64,000 nucleotides of DNA from Pseudotabrizicola algicola (GTDB taxonomy: Bacteria > Pseudomonadota > Alphaproteobacteria > Rhodobacterales > Rhodobacteraceae): NCBI RefSeq assembly GCF_010915705.1, contig NZ_JAAIKE010000004.1, positions 124,001 to 188,000 of the forward strand, in the 5' to 3' direction. Under the pieces are notes generated by a model. That model was given only the letters and a program-made list of their open reading frames with translations. It did no database searches and was not told the DNA's origin. Shown here one piece after another: positions 43,380 to 51,865 of this stretch. Both the position numbers and the translations under genes were made by a program. The first letter of the stretch is position 1; every line of letters begins with the position of its first letter.

Positions 43380-45242
43380 TCAGCCCCGCTTCGGCTCCGG
43401 CGCGCGGCTGGGGCTGATGCGCAGCGCGCGCAAGGCGTTCAGGATCACCGCCACGTCGATGCCCTCTTGCAGCACCGCCCCCTGCACCGGCGTCAGATAG
43501 CCGAAGGCCGCCGCGATCATCCCCAGCACCGACAGGCCGATGCCCGCCATCACGCTTTGCAGCGCGATGCGCCGCGCGCCCTGGGCAATCTCGATGCCCG
43601 ACAGCAGCCCGTCCAGACGGTCGACCAGAAGCACCACATCCGCCGCTTCGGCCGAGGCGGCGGCCCCCCGTGCGCCCATCGCGACGCCCACATCGGCGGC
43701 GGCCAGCGCCGGCGCGTCGTTTACCCCGTCACCCACCATGATCACCGGCCCACCGCTGCGCTCTTCCTGCACCAGCCGCGCCTTGTCTTGCGGCGAGAGG
43801 TCGGCACAGATCGCATCAAGGCCGACGCCCTGCGCCACCGTCTCTGCCACCGTCCGGCGGTCCCCCGTCGCCAGCGTGATGCGGCCAATCCCCCGCGCAC
43901 GCAGCGCCGCCAGCAGGTCCGGCACCCCGGCGCGCAGGCCATCAGCCAGCACGATCACCCCCGCCAGCCGCCCCGCGACCGCCACCGCCACCAGCGCCGC
44001 ACCGGGCGGGGCAGCGGCAGGCGCGGCGACCGCGCTGCCGGTCTGCACCGCGACAAAGCCAAGCCCGCCCACCACCACGGGGCGGCCGGCGACGCTGCCG
44101 CGCACCCCCTCGCCCGGCACCTCGGCCACGGCCTCGGGGATCGGCAGAGCAAGCCCCCCCGCCGTCGCAGCCGCCACCAGGGCCTGCGCAACCGGATGGC
44201 GCGAGGCCTGATCCAGCGCCGCCGCCAGCGCCAGCACCTCCTCGGGGCCAAAGCCGTCCTGCGCCGCGACCGACAGGATCTGCGGGCGCCCGTCGGTCAG
44301 GGTGCCGGTCTTGTCGAGGATCAGCCGCTTCGCCCCCGCCATCGCCTCCAGCGGCTGCGCCCCCTTGATGAGCACACCAAAGCGGGCCGCGCGTGACAAT
44401 CCGCCCACCAGCGCCACCGGCACCGCAAGGATCAGCGGGCAGGGCGTCGCCACCACCAGCACCGCCACCGCGCGGATCGGATCACCCGTCAGCGCCCATG
44501 CCCCGCCCGCCAGCGCCAAGGTCACCGCCAGAAACACCAGTGACCAGCGGTCGGCCAGCCGCACCATCGGTGCCTTCGAGGCTTGCGCCTGCTCGACCAG
44601 CCGCACGATCCCGGCATAGGTGCTATCCTCGGCGGTGCGGGTTGCCACCATCTCGAAGGCCTCGCCCAGATTGGTCGCGCCGCTCATCACCGCCTGCCCG
44701 CGCGCCAGCCGCACGGGCAGCGATTCACCGGTCAGCGCCGACTGGTCCAGCACCGCCACCCCCGCCGCCAAGGTGCCATCCACAGGGGCCACATCGCCCT
44801 GCCGGATCAAGAGCAGGTCATCGGGGCGCACCTCGGCCAGCGCAATCTCCTCGAGCAGCGTGCCCTGCCGCCGCGTGGCCCTGCGCGGCACACGCGACAA
44901 GAGCTGCGTCATCGCCCGCTGCGCGCGGCTCTGGGCGAAACTCTCCAGAAACGTGCCGCCCGAATACATCAGCGCCACGACAGCGGCGGCCAGCGTCTCG
45001 CCAAAGATCAGCGCCGCCGTCATCGACAGGGCCGCGACGATATCCAGCCCCACCTCGCCCCGCCGCAGGCTGCGCAGGATCTCGACGCCAAGCGCCAGCA
45101 GAACCGGCAGCACACCGGCTGTCCAGACCAGACCGGCCTGTCCCGGCTGTCCCGACAGCCACAAAACGCCCCCGCCTGTCAGACCCGCCAGCGCAAAGCC
45201 AAGCAGCGCCAGCGGCAGGGGGGACAGGGTGTTCCTGGTCAT
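43380..45242 (-). CDS. Heavy-metal-translocating P1B-type ATPase without N-terminal metal-binding domain
   Basis: A 620-residue P-type ATPase: TGES actuator motif (171-174), membrane TPCPL motif (266-270), phosphorylation site DKTGTLTDG (Asp310) and hinge GDGVNDAPAL. It lacks the N-terminal CxxC/HMA domain and the CPC or SPC motif of common copper or cobalt pumps; the TPC motif instead resembles less-studied P1B groups. The metal cannot be assigned. GGAGGAAGTGCCG precedes ATG 45242. No metal chaperone or regulator gene is adjacent. It is close to, but opposite in strand from, LacI regulator 2. Confidence 0.9.
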   Translation of the reverse strand: MTRNTLSPLPLALLGFALAGLTGGGVLWLSGQPGQAGLVWTAGVLPVLLALGVEILRSLRRGEVGLDIVAALSMTAALIFGETLAAAVVALMYSGGTFLESFAQSRAQRAMTQLLSRVPRRATRRQGTLLEEIALAEVRPDDLLLIRQGDVAPVDGTLAAGVAVLDQSALTGESLPVRLARGQAVMSGATNLGEAFEMVATRTAEDSTYAGIVRLVEQAQASKAPMVRLADRWSLVFLAVTLALAGGAWALTGDPIRAVAVLVVATPCPLILAVPVALVGGLSRAARFGVLIKGAQPLEAMAGAKRLILDKTGTLTDGRPQILSVAAQDGFGPEEVLALAAALDQASRHPVAQALVAAATAGGLALPIPEAVAEVPGEGVRGSVAGRPVVVGGLGFVAVQTGSAVAAPAAAPPGAALVAVAVAGRLAGVIVLADGLRAGVPDLLAALRARGIGRITLATGDRRTVAETVAQGVGLDAICADLSPQDKARLVQEERSGGPVIMVGDGVNDAPALAAADVGVAMGARGAAASAEAADVVLLVDRLDGLLSGIEIAQGARRIALQSVMAGIGLSVLGMIAAAFGYLTPVQGAVLQEGIDVAVILNALRALRISPSRAPEPKRG

Positions 45243-45370
45243 CGGCACTTCCTCCCGCGCGGGGTGGCGGGCGCATCCGCCCCCCTCCGCGCGCCTCCAA
45301 GGGGGTGTCATCCCCTGCCCCGCGCGGCCATGATCTCGATCAAGCGGCACAAACGCCGCCCTGCGCGCCT

Positions 45371-46885
45371 CTAGCCGCGTTCCGGATAGGGGATGTCAAA
45401 CCGCAGGCGGAAGCCCGTCTGCGTTTCCTTGGTGATGGTGCCGTGCCATTTCTGCTCGATCAGCGCGCGCACCAGTTTTGATCCGAACCCCGTGGCCGAG
45501 GCGTCCGGCGCGGCGGTCGACTCCGGGTCGGACCATTCGAAGCTGAAAATGCGCGCGCCATCGGCCTCGACGCGATAGGTCCAGTGAATGTTCACGCTGC
45601 CCAAGGTCCGCCCCAGCGCCCCGAACTTGAGCGAATTGCTCGCCAGTTCATGCAGCACCAGCCCCATGTCAAAGCACAGGTCGGGATGCAGCAGAATGTC
45701 GCGGCCCGTCGCCGTGATCCGCTCGCCAAAGGGTTTGAGCGTCTCTGTCACCACCTCGGCAAAGCGCGTCGCCCCCCACCCGCTGCGCGAGACGATGTAA
45801 TTGGACCGCGCCAGCGCACTCAGCCGCGCGCTGAAGGAATTGCGCGCCAGCTTGGGATCGCTTGCGGCGCTGAAGGTCTGGCCCGCGATGCTGTTGACAA
45901 GTTGCAGCATGTTGCCCGCCCGATGCGCCATCTCGCGCACCAGCAGGGCCTGCTGGCGCGCGGCCTCGACCTGCCGCGCCGCTGCCGCCACGATGTTGGC
46001 CAGCGACAGCAGGAATTCGGCATCGGCAGCCTCAAAACGGCGCACGTCGCGCGAATGGATGCCAAACACGCCGAAGGGGCGAAAACCAGAGCCTGGTATG
46101 ATGACCGAAATGCCGCTGCGCACGCCGTGGTCATGCAGCAATTGCGGGCCGTCAAAGCGCGTTTCGCTCAGCAGGTCCGCCACGATGACAGGGGCCTGCG
46201 CCAAGAGCGTGAACCCCGCCTGCGACTCGCGCTCGATGCCGACCTTGCCGCTTCCCACCAGCCCCTCTTGCCAGCCGAGACCCGAAACAAGCACCAGATG
46301 ATCGGCAGAGTCGGCGAATTGCAAAATCTTGGTCAGCGGCACCTGCAAGACATCGGCGGCGATGTGCACCGCGCGGTCCATGATCTTCTGGAACTCGGGC
46401 TCGGCCAGCGCGAATGACCCGAACGCCGCCACCGCGCTTTGCTGCGCCTGCCGCCGCGCCAGACGTTGCTCTGTCTCGACACGCGCGGTCACATCGGTGC
46501 ACACCCCCGTCAGATAGGCGGTGCCATCGGGCGCGACGCTGACGCCGCCCGCCGCCTCGATCCACAGATCGGGCAGGCCCGGACGCGGAATGGTGCGGTA
46601 AACCGTGCGGTAAGGCGCGCCCTGATCGATGCAGGCGATGATCTGCTGCCAGACGCCCGCCGCATCCTCGGGGTGCAGATCGTTCTGGAAACTGGCCAGG
46701 GTGCCGTCAAACGATCCGGCGGCAAGCGCGTGAATCTCTTCGAGATTGGCGGTCCAGCTCAGCAGGTTGGTGTCGATCTTCCAGCGCCAGACCCCGACCT
46801 TGCCAAGGCGCAGCCCTTCGACCAGATCAGCGCCATCGGCCATGAAGCCCGCCTTCGGAACCAAAGGAACAGAGTCTGAACTCAT
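45371..46885 (-). CDS. PAS-GAF HWE-family sensor histidine kinase
   Basis: A 504-residue soluble kinase: a PAS-like domain (about 25-140, ending in the VCTDVTARVETEQRL linker), a GAF domain (about 150-305), and an HWE-type kinase core with His321 in REMAHRAGN and N-box LHELASNSLKFG (411-422). The HWE family often feeds the general stress response in alphaproteobacteria. The G1 box reads FEWSDPES, rather than the usual W-x-E. No cognate response regulator is adjacent, so its target is probably encoded elsewhere. ATG 46885 is chosen over an earlier in-frame start. Confidence 0.87.
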   Translation of the reverse strand: MSSDSVPLVPKAGFMADGADLVEGLRLGKVGVWRWKIDTNLLSWTANLEEIHALAAGSFDGTLASFQNDLHPEDAAGVWQQIIACIDQGAPYRTVYRTIPRPGLPDLWIEAAGGVSVAPDGTAYLTGVCTDVTARVETEQRLARRQAQQSAVAAFGSFALAEPEFQKIMDRAVHIAADVLQVPLTKILQFADSADHLVLVSGLGWQEGLVGSGKVGIERESQAGFTLLAQAPVIVADLLSETRFDGPQLLHDHGVRSGISVIIPGSGFRPFGVFGIHSRDVRRFEAADAEFLLSLANIVAAAARQVEAARQQALLVREMAHRAGNMLQLVNSIAGQTFSAASDPKLARNSFSARLSALARSNYIVSRSGWGATRFAEVVTETLKPFGERITATGRDILLHPDLCFDMGLVLHELASNSLKFGALGRTLGSVNIHWTYRVEADGARIFSFEWSDPESTAAPDASATGFGSKLVRALIEQKWHGTITKETQTGFRLRFDIPYPERG

Positions 46886-47035
46886 CTCGTGTGACCCTGC
46901 CTGTTGATTGACCTGTGCAAGACGATCTTGATGGACACTCCGGAAAAACGCGCGCCCCAGGGCCGCGACACACCATTTACACACTCCGCACTACCACCGA
47001 TGCGAAGCTGTGCAATAGTCCTGCGACACTTGAAC

Positions 47036-47051
47036 TTGCAACCTGTTGCAA
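47036..47051. repeat. TTGCAA-CCTG-TTGCAA dyad upstream of the HWE kinase
   Basis: Two self-palindromic TTGCAA hexamers are separated by four bases in the 237-base gap between the HWE kinase start and the Hpt gene stop. It may be an operator; no factor is proposed. Confidence 0.3.
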
Positions 47052-47122
47052 ATGCGGTCCATGTCAATGTCTGCACGGGAATAGGCCGCAGACCGGCCGC
47101 GCCGCCCCCCCGAGGCCGTGGC

Positions 47123-47455
47123 TCAGTCGCTCAGGTCCGGCAGGTTGACCAGAAACAGCGCGCGCGACCGGTGCAAGGTGACGTAGATTTCTGCCAGCGG
47201 CAGATCGGTCTCGCCCGCCTCGGCCCGCGTCTCCAGCGTCTGGCACTGCCGCGCCAGATCGGTGAACCCGAGATTGAGCGCATTGCCCTTGAGCGCATGC
47301 AGCGCGTCGCGCAACTCGGGCGCGGTCCGCGCCACACGCAAGCGCGCCACGGCCTCATCCGCTTCGGTCAGGAACAGCGGCACCACCTGATCAAAGACCT
47401 CGGCCCCGATTTCCTGTCTCAGGTCGCGCACACGCTGCCAGTCTATCATCGCCAT
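47123..47455 (-). CDS. Stand-alone histidine phosphotransfer (Hpt) protein
   Basis: A 110-residue helical protein with the Hpt motif ALHALKGNALNLG; the phospho-accepting His is residue 53. Such proteins shuttle phosphate between receiver domains. It lies 237 bases from the HWE kinase gene on the same strand and is divergent from a hybrid kinase with a receiver domain, suggesting a local phosphorelay. Two in-frame starts exist (47455 and 47449). Confidence 0.87.
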   Translation of the reverse strand: MAMIDWQRVRDLRQEIGAEVFDQVVPLFLTEADEAVARLRVARTAPELRDALHALKGNALNLGFTDLARQCQTLETRAEAGETDLPLAEIYVTLHRSRALFLVNLPDLSD

Positions 47456-47846
47456 TCCTTCTTTCTTTCACGCGGCGTCGCCGGTGTGCCGACATCCGCC
47501 CGCCCTGTCTTGTTTCCGGCGATACGGGCCGGAACACCGGTGAAAGCACGGGGCCAGTCGCTTGATGGCACGGCTGGCGCGGCGCGGCAATGCCGCCCGC
47601 CGTGCATGGCGGCGCGGCCTGCGAGCAATCGCGCGGAAATGCCACTTGATCCAAACCGCTTTTGCAGCAAACCTTCCGGCATCGGAGGGTGCAACGCCGG
47701 GCGTTCAGCGGCGCATGGGCAGCGCCCGCTTTGATGCGGGCAGAGAAAGCGGTGTTTGACAGGCAATCACGATTGGCAGTAACGCTGTGCGCCTGATTTC
47801 AGTTAAACTGTGACATATATTTTCTTGGCTTGTCGAGGGGCACCGG
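47456..47846. other. Divergent region between Hpt and hybrid kinase genes
   Basis: These 391 bases contain no convincing gene. The part nearest the kinase carries a promoter-like element around CAGTTAAACTG (47800-47810), described separately. The rest is GC-rich, without clear repeats. Confidence 0.5.
47793..47821 (+). promoter_or_regulatory. Promoter-like CTGATT-17-TATATT with palindromic spacer
   Basis: TATATT (47816-47821) and a weak -35 CTGATT (47793-47798) are 17 bases apart, with CAGTT-A-AACTG (47800-47810) in the spacer. The predicted start is about 20 bases upstream of the GTG of the hybrid kinase. Confidence 0.4.
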
Positions 47847-49742
47847 GTGATCGCCAACGTTGACATCAGAGTCGTCGTCACCATTGCCGCGATCATGGTT
47901 GTCGTTGCCTTGGCGCTTGTCTTGCTCGAACGGCGCAGCCGCCTGATCGATGCAGACCTGCGGGCCGCGAATGACTGGCTGTGCGCGGCCAATCTGGGAT
48001 TGCTGGTTTCCTGCGTCACGCTGCTGTTTCACTGGTCACTGCCCTTCAAACTCAGCGCAAGCGTGATCGTGGTCGCAACGCTCTCGGGGATCGTGTTCGG
48101 CTTCATCGCGATGCACACCGCGCTCAAGGCGCGCCCGCCCTATCGCCTCCTCGCCGCGATCGGCGCCTTCATCCTTGGCGGGCAACTCTGGCTGACGCTC
48201 ACCGGATCGGGCGCCGCGATCCTGTTTGTCAGCACGGGCATCGCCAATGGCCTGATGACGCTCAGCATGGGGCTGGTCATCCTGCACCTGTCGCGCAGCT
48301 ATGACCGCGAATTGCGGCTGCTCATCAGCTTTCCGTTCTTCGTGCTGTCGATCGGCTATTTCGTCCGGCTGGTGCTGCTGGCTTTTGATGCCTCGATCCC
48401 GGTCATCCTGACGGCGACCGCGCTGATCGCCTTTGCGCTGGCCTTCTCCGCGCTGCAATGGTGCTTTGGCCTGATCGCCCTGCGCGCGGCGTGGCTGAAC
48501 CGATCGCTGACCGCCGAGCGGCAGCGCGCACAGGACCTTGCCGAAGCCCGCGCGAGGTTTCTGGCGCATATGAGCCACGAGATCCGCACGCCGCTCAATT
48601 CGGTGATCGGGCTGGCCGATGTGCTGCACGGCATGGTCAAACAGCCCGAAGCGCGTGATCTTGTGGGGCACATCCAGACCTCGGGCGATCTGCTGATGCA
48701 TATCGTCAATGATATCCTCGACGTCTCCAAGCTTCAGGCCAACGCGGTCACGCTCGAGGAGCGGCCCTTTGAAATCGACACGCTGCTGCGGCAGATCAAG
48801 ATCAGCCAGGAACTGCGCTGCCGCGACAAGGGACTCGCACTGGAGCTTGCGATCGGGGCCGAGGCCAGCGGCTTCTGGCTGGGCGATGCCCACCGCGTGA
48901 ACCAGATCCTGCAGAACATCGTCGGCAATGCGGTGAAGTTCACCGAAAGCGGCGGCGTGCGGGTGTCGGTCAGCGGGGCCGAGCAGCTGGTGCTGGTGGT
49001 CGAGGACAGCGGCATCGGCATGACGGCAGAGCAGATCGCCACGATGTTTGACGAATTCAGCCAAGCCGACGAAGGCATCACCCGCCGCTTTGGCGGCACC
49101 GGCCTTGGCATGACGATCGTGCACAAACTGGTCAAGGTGATGGGCGGCCGGATCGAGGTGCAAAGCCAAATCGGCCAAGGCAGCCGCTTCGAGGTGACGC
49201 TGCCGCTGCGGCGGGCCGATTTCGTGCAGCACCTGCACATCCACGCCCCCCCCGCCCCCAGCGCCGATTTCGCGGCGCTGAACGTGCTGTGCGCCGATGA
49301 CAGCAAGAGCAACCTTCTGATGCTCTGCGCCATGCTGCGCCAGATGGGGGTGGAACCGCTGACCGCCGAAGATGGCCACGCCGCCATCGCCATGGCCGAG
49401 CAGCAGGGCTTCGATCTTTACCTGCTCGACATTTCCATGCCGGGGCTGTCGGGCATCGAAACCCTGCAACGCCTCCGCCAGCTAGAAAAAGACCGGTTGC
49501 GCCCGCCTGCCTTTGCGGTGGCAGCCACCGCCAATGCCATGCCCGATGACCTGACGCTCTATCTTGCCTCGGGGTTTGACACCCATCTGTCAAAACCGAT
49601 CCGGCTGGACGCGCTGCGCGCCATCCTGCGCGAAGGTCAGAAGGCCAGCGCCGGAACCGGGGCCGGTGCCGAGGCAGCGGTCATCCCCGAGGCGGCCGCA
49701 GGGCAGGAGCCGCCGTTGCCGCGCGGCAACGGCCCGCATTAG
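47847..49742 (+). CDS. Seven-helix hybrid sensor histidine kinase
   Basis: A 631-residue membrane kinase: about seven hydrophobic helices (within residues 8-212) with no large periplasmic domain, a HisKA domain with His244 in HMSHEIRTPL, an HATPase_c domain (N, G1 and G2 boxes to about 452) and a C-terminal receiver with Asp528 in LYLLDIS. The tail after about residue 600 is Ala/Gly-rich. The GTG start at 47847 follows GAGGGG. It could pass phosphate through its receiver to the nearby Hpt protein. The signal sensed may be membrane-related, but nothing in the sequence identifies it. Confidence 0.9.
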   Translation: MIANVDIRVVVTIAAIMVVVALALVLLERRSRLIDADLRAANDWLCAANLGLLVSCVTLLFHWSLPFKLSASVIVVATLSGIVFGFIAMHTALKARPPYRLLAAIGAFILGGQLWLTLTGSGAAILFVSTGIANGLMTLSMGLVILHLSRSYDRELRLLISFPFFVLSIGYFVRLVLLAFDASIPVILTATALIAFALAFSALQWCFGLIALRAAWLNRSLTAERQRAQDLAEARARFLAHMSHEIRTPLNSVIGLADVLHGMVKQPEARDLVGHIQTSGDLLMHIVNDILDVSKLQANAVTLEERPFEIDTLLRQIKISQELRCRDKGLALELAIGAEASGFWLGDAHRVNQILQNIVGNAVKFTESGGVRVSVSGAEQLVLVVEDSGIGMTAEQIATMFDEFSQADEGITRRFGGTGLGMTIVHKLVKVMGGRIEVQSQIGQGSRFEVTLPLRRADFVQHLHIHAPPAPSADFAALNVLCADDSKSNLLMLCAMLRQMGVEPLTAEDGHAAIAMAEQQGFDLYLLDISMPGLSGIETLQRLRQLEKDRLRPPAFAVAATANAMPDDLTLYLASGFDTHLSKPIRLDALRAILREGQKASAGTGAGAEAAVIPEAAAGQEPPLPRGNGPH

Positions 49743-50048
49743 GCGCAGCGCCCCCTGCACGGCTGATCGCCGCGCCATGCCGCGCTGACCGGACAGCACG
49801 GGCGGAAAATTGCTCATGGCACGCCCGCACGCCGCCCAAACCCGCCCAAGGCCCGCAAGGGTCATGGCAAGTTCCCGTCACCCCTCCTATATGGGCGCGG
49901 CGAGCCGAGGCTCGCTTGCGCTGCACAGCAGCATTGCGCCGGACGCATGGCCGCAATGCCCCCCGTGCAACGCAAGCGTTCTGGTGCCGTGCCGGATAAC
50001 CTGCGATTGATGCTTAGTTTTTTCTCGAATCGAAGACTGGGATACACC
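49743..50048 (+). other. Leader of the opg operon with three inverted repeats
   Basis: These 306 bases precede opgG. They contain GCGAGCC-GA-GGCTCGC (49900-49915), GCATTGCG-n13-CGCAATGC (49931-49959) and AACGC-AA-GCGTT (49969-49980) in a row, followed by a short AT-rich block. No gene is seen. The repeats may fold in the mRNA or bind a regulator. Confidence 0.5.
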
Positions 50049-51650
50049 ATGCCGTCTCACCAGCGGTCTCTGACAGCCATGCCACGTCGCACCTTTCTTT
50101 CGGTGCTGGGCGCAGCCACCCTTCTGCAGTGCAGCACAAGCCTTTCGGGCATGGCGCGGGCGCAAACCCCCGCGCCCGAAGATGCGGCTGCCAGCCCCTT
50201 TGATTTTGACCGTCTGACACAGGACATGCAGGCGCTGGCGCAGGCCCCGCACAGTCCGGCCCCGCAGGCCAGCGGGTTCTTTTCGGATTTCACCTATGAC
50301 GACTACAAGGCGGTGCAGTTCAATCCCGAACAGGCCCGCTGGCGTGGCCCCGATGCCGGCTTCCACCTGCACACCTTCCATCTGGGCTGGCTGTTCGCCG
50401 AACCGGTGACGCTGTTCGAAGTGCAGGACGGCATGGCCCGCCCGATGACCTTCACCACCGACGATTTCCGCTATTTCGACCGGGTCAAGGACCGGGTGCC
50501 GGAACATGATCCGCTGCCGGGTGTCGCCGGTTTCCGCCTGAATGCGCCACTCAACAGCCTTGACCGCTTTGACGAGGTGATCGCCTTCCTCGGGGCAAGC
50601 TATTTCCGCGCCGTGGGGCGCGATACCGGCTATGGGCTGTCGGCGCGCGGCCTTGCCATCAACACCGGCCTTGGCAAGCCCGAGGAATTCCCCCGCTTTT
50701 CCCGCTTCTGGGTGGAACGGCCGGTTCCCTTCGCGCGCGAGGTCACAGTCTATGCGGCGCTGGAAAGCCAAAGCTGCACCGGCGCTTACCGCATGGTCAT
50801 CCGCCCCGGACGCGACACGGTGGTGGATGTCACCGCGCGCCTGTTCTTCCGCACCGAGGTGGATCAGGTCGGCATCGCGCCGCTCACCTCGATGTTCCTG
50901 TTCTCGGAAAAGAACCGCGCCGATTTCGACGATTTCCGCCCCAATGTGCATGACAGTGACGGGCTCGCCATCCACCGCCGCGATGGCGACCGCATCTGGC
51001 GGCCGCTGAACAATCCGGTGCGCCTGACGGAATCGTGGTTTGTCGAGGAAAGCCCGGTGGCCTTTGGCCTGATGCAGCGCGACCGCGACTTCGAAAACTA
51101 TCAGGATGCGGTGTCGCATTACGAACGCAGGCCCTCCCTGTTGATCGAGCCCTTGGGCGACTGGGGGCGCGGTGCGGTGCGTCTGGTCGAGATTCCGACC
51201 CCGCTCGAAGTGAATGACAACATCGTCGCCTTCTGGGTGCCAGAGGCAAAGCCCGTTCCGGGCACCATGATGGAGTTTGCCTACCGTCAGCACTGGGGCG
51301 CCCTGCCCGTCGATCCGCAGGCAGACATCGCCTACGTCAAGGAAACCCGCGCCGGTGCAGGCGGCGTGTCGGGCGTGCAGAACACCGACGGCACCCGCAA
51401 GTTCGTGGTCGATTTCGCGGGCGGCCTGCTGTCGCAACTGCCCGCCCAGGCCGAGGTGAACCCCGTGGTTTCGCTGAGTGGTGGAAAAATAAGCGTTCAG
51501 ACCCTCTCGAAGATCGAAGGAGAGCAGGTCTGGCGGCTTGTGCTCGATGTGCTGCCCGAAACCGGGGCCACGGTGGAACTCACTGCGCATATCGCAGGTT
51601 TCGGTCGCAAACTCACCGAGAACTGGCTTTATCAATGGGTGACCGCATGA
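50049..51650 (+). CDS. opgG: Periplasmic glucan biosynthesis protein OpgG (MdoG/OpgD family)
   Basis: About 533 residues from ATG 50049. The N-terminus carries PRRTFLSVLGAATLL, an RR-x-F-L twin-arginine-like export motif with a hydrophobic segment and an ARA-Q cleavage site. The mature part is the MdoG fold with FTYDDYKAVQFNPEQARW, FRAVGRDTGYGLSARGLA and FWVPEAKPVPG. It shapes the beta-glucan backbone in the periplasm. ATG 50082 begins right at the arginine motif and is a shorter alternative. It overlaps the next small gene (ATGA) as first gene of an opgGIHC operon. Confidence 0.93.
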   Translation: MPSHQRSLTAMPRRTFLSVLGAATLLQCSTSLSGMARAQTPAPEDAAASPFDFDRLTQDMQALAQAPHSPAPQASGFFSDFTYDDYKAVQFNPEQARWRGPDAGFHLHTFHLGWLFAEPVTLFEVQDGMARPMTFTTDDFRYFDRVKDRVPEHDPLPGVAGFRLNAPLNSLDRFDEVIAFLGASYFRAVGRDTGYGLSARGLAINTGLGKPEEFPRFSRFWVERPVPFAREVTVYAALESQSCTGAYRMVIRPGRDTVVDVTARLFFRTEVDQVGIAPLTSMFLFSEKNRADFDDFRPNVHDSDGLAIHRRDGDRIWRPLNNPVRLTESWFVEESPVAFGLMQRDRDFENYQDAVSHYERRPSLLIEPLGDWGRGAVRLVEIPTPLEVNDNIVAFWVPEAKPVPGTMMEFAYRQHWGALPVDPQADIAYVKETRAGAGGVSGVQNTDGTRKFVVDFAGGLLSQLPAQAEVNPVVSLSGGKISVQTLSKIEGEQVWRLVLDVLPETGATVELTAHIAGFGRKLTENWLYQWVTA

Positions 51651-51862
51651 CCTTCCAGACCCGCGCCCAGGCCGAGCGCATGGCACAGGCCGCAAGCCCC
51701 GCCGCGGCGGAGATGCCGCTCCCCGCACCGCCCCATGCTCCGCTGAAGATGCCGCGCCAGAGGCTTCAGGCCGAGCCGGGGCATTATCGCCGCGCGCTGG
51801 CCGCCCTGTTGTTCTCGCGCCTTCCCGCGGCGCTGCGCCCCAACATGCGGCGCACGGGCTGA
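51647..51862 (+). CDS. opgI: Small protein OpgI between opgG and opgH
   Basis: A 71-residue Ala- and Pro-rich protein, basic at the C-terminus, with no recognised domain. Its ATG overlaps the opgG stop by four bases and its stop is three bases before the opgH ATG, so it is clearly part of the operon. Rhodobacter sphaeroides has an opgGIH operon with a small opgI of unknown function in the same place; I assign the symbol on position. No transmembrane segment or signal peptide is evident. Confidence 0.75.
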   Translation: MTFQTRAQAERMAQAASPAAAEMPLPAPPHAPLKMPRQRLQAEPGHYRRALAALLFSRLPAALRPNMRRTG

Positions 51863-51865
51863 TCC

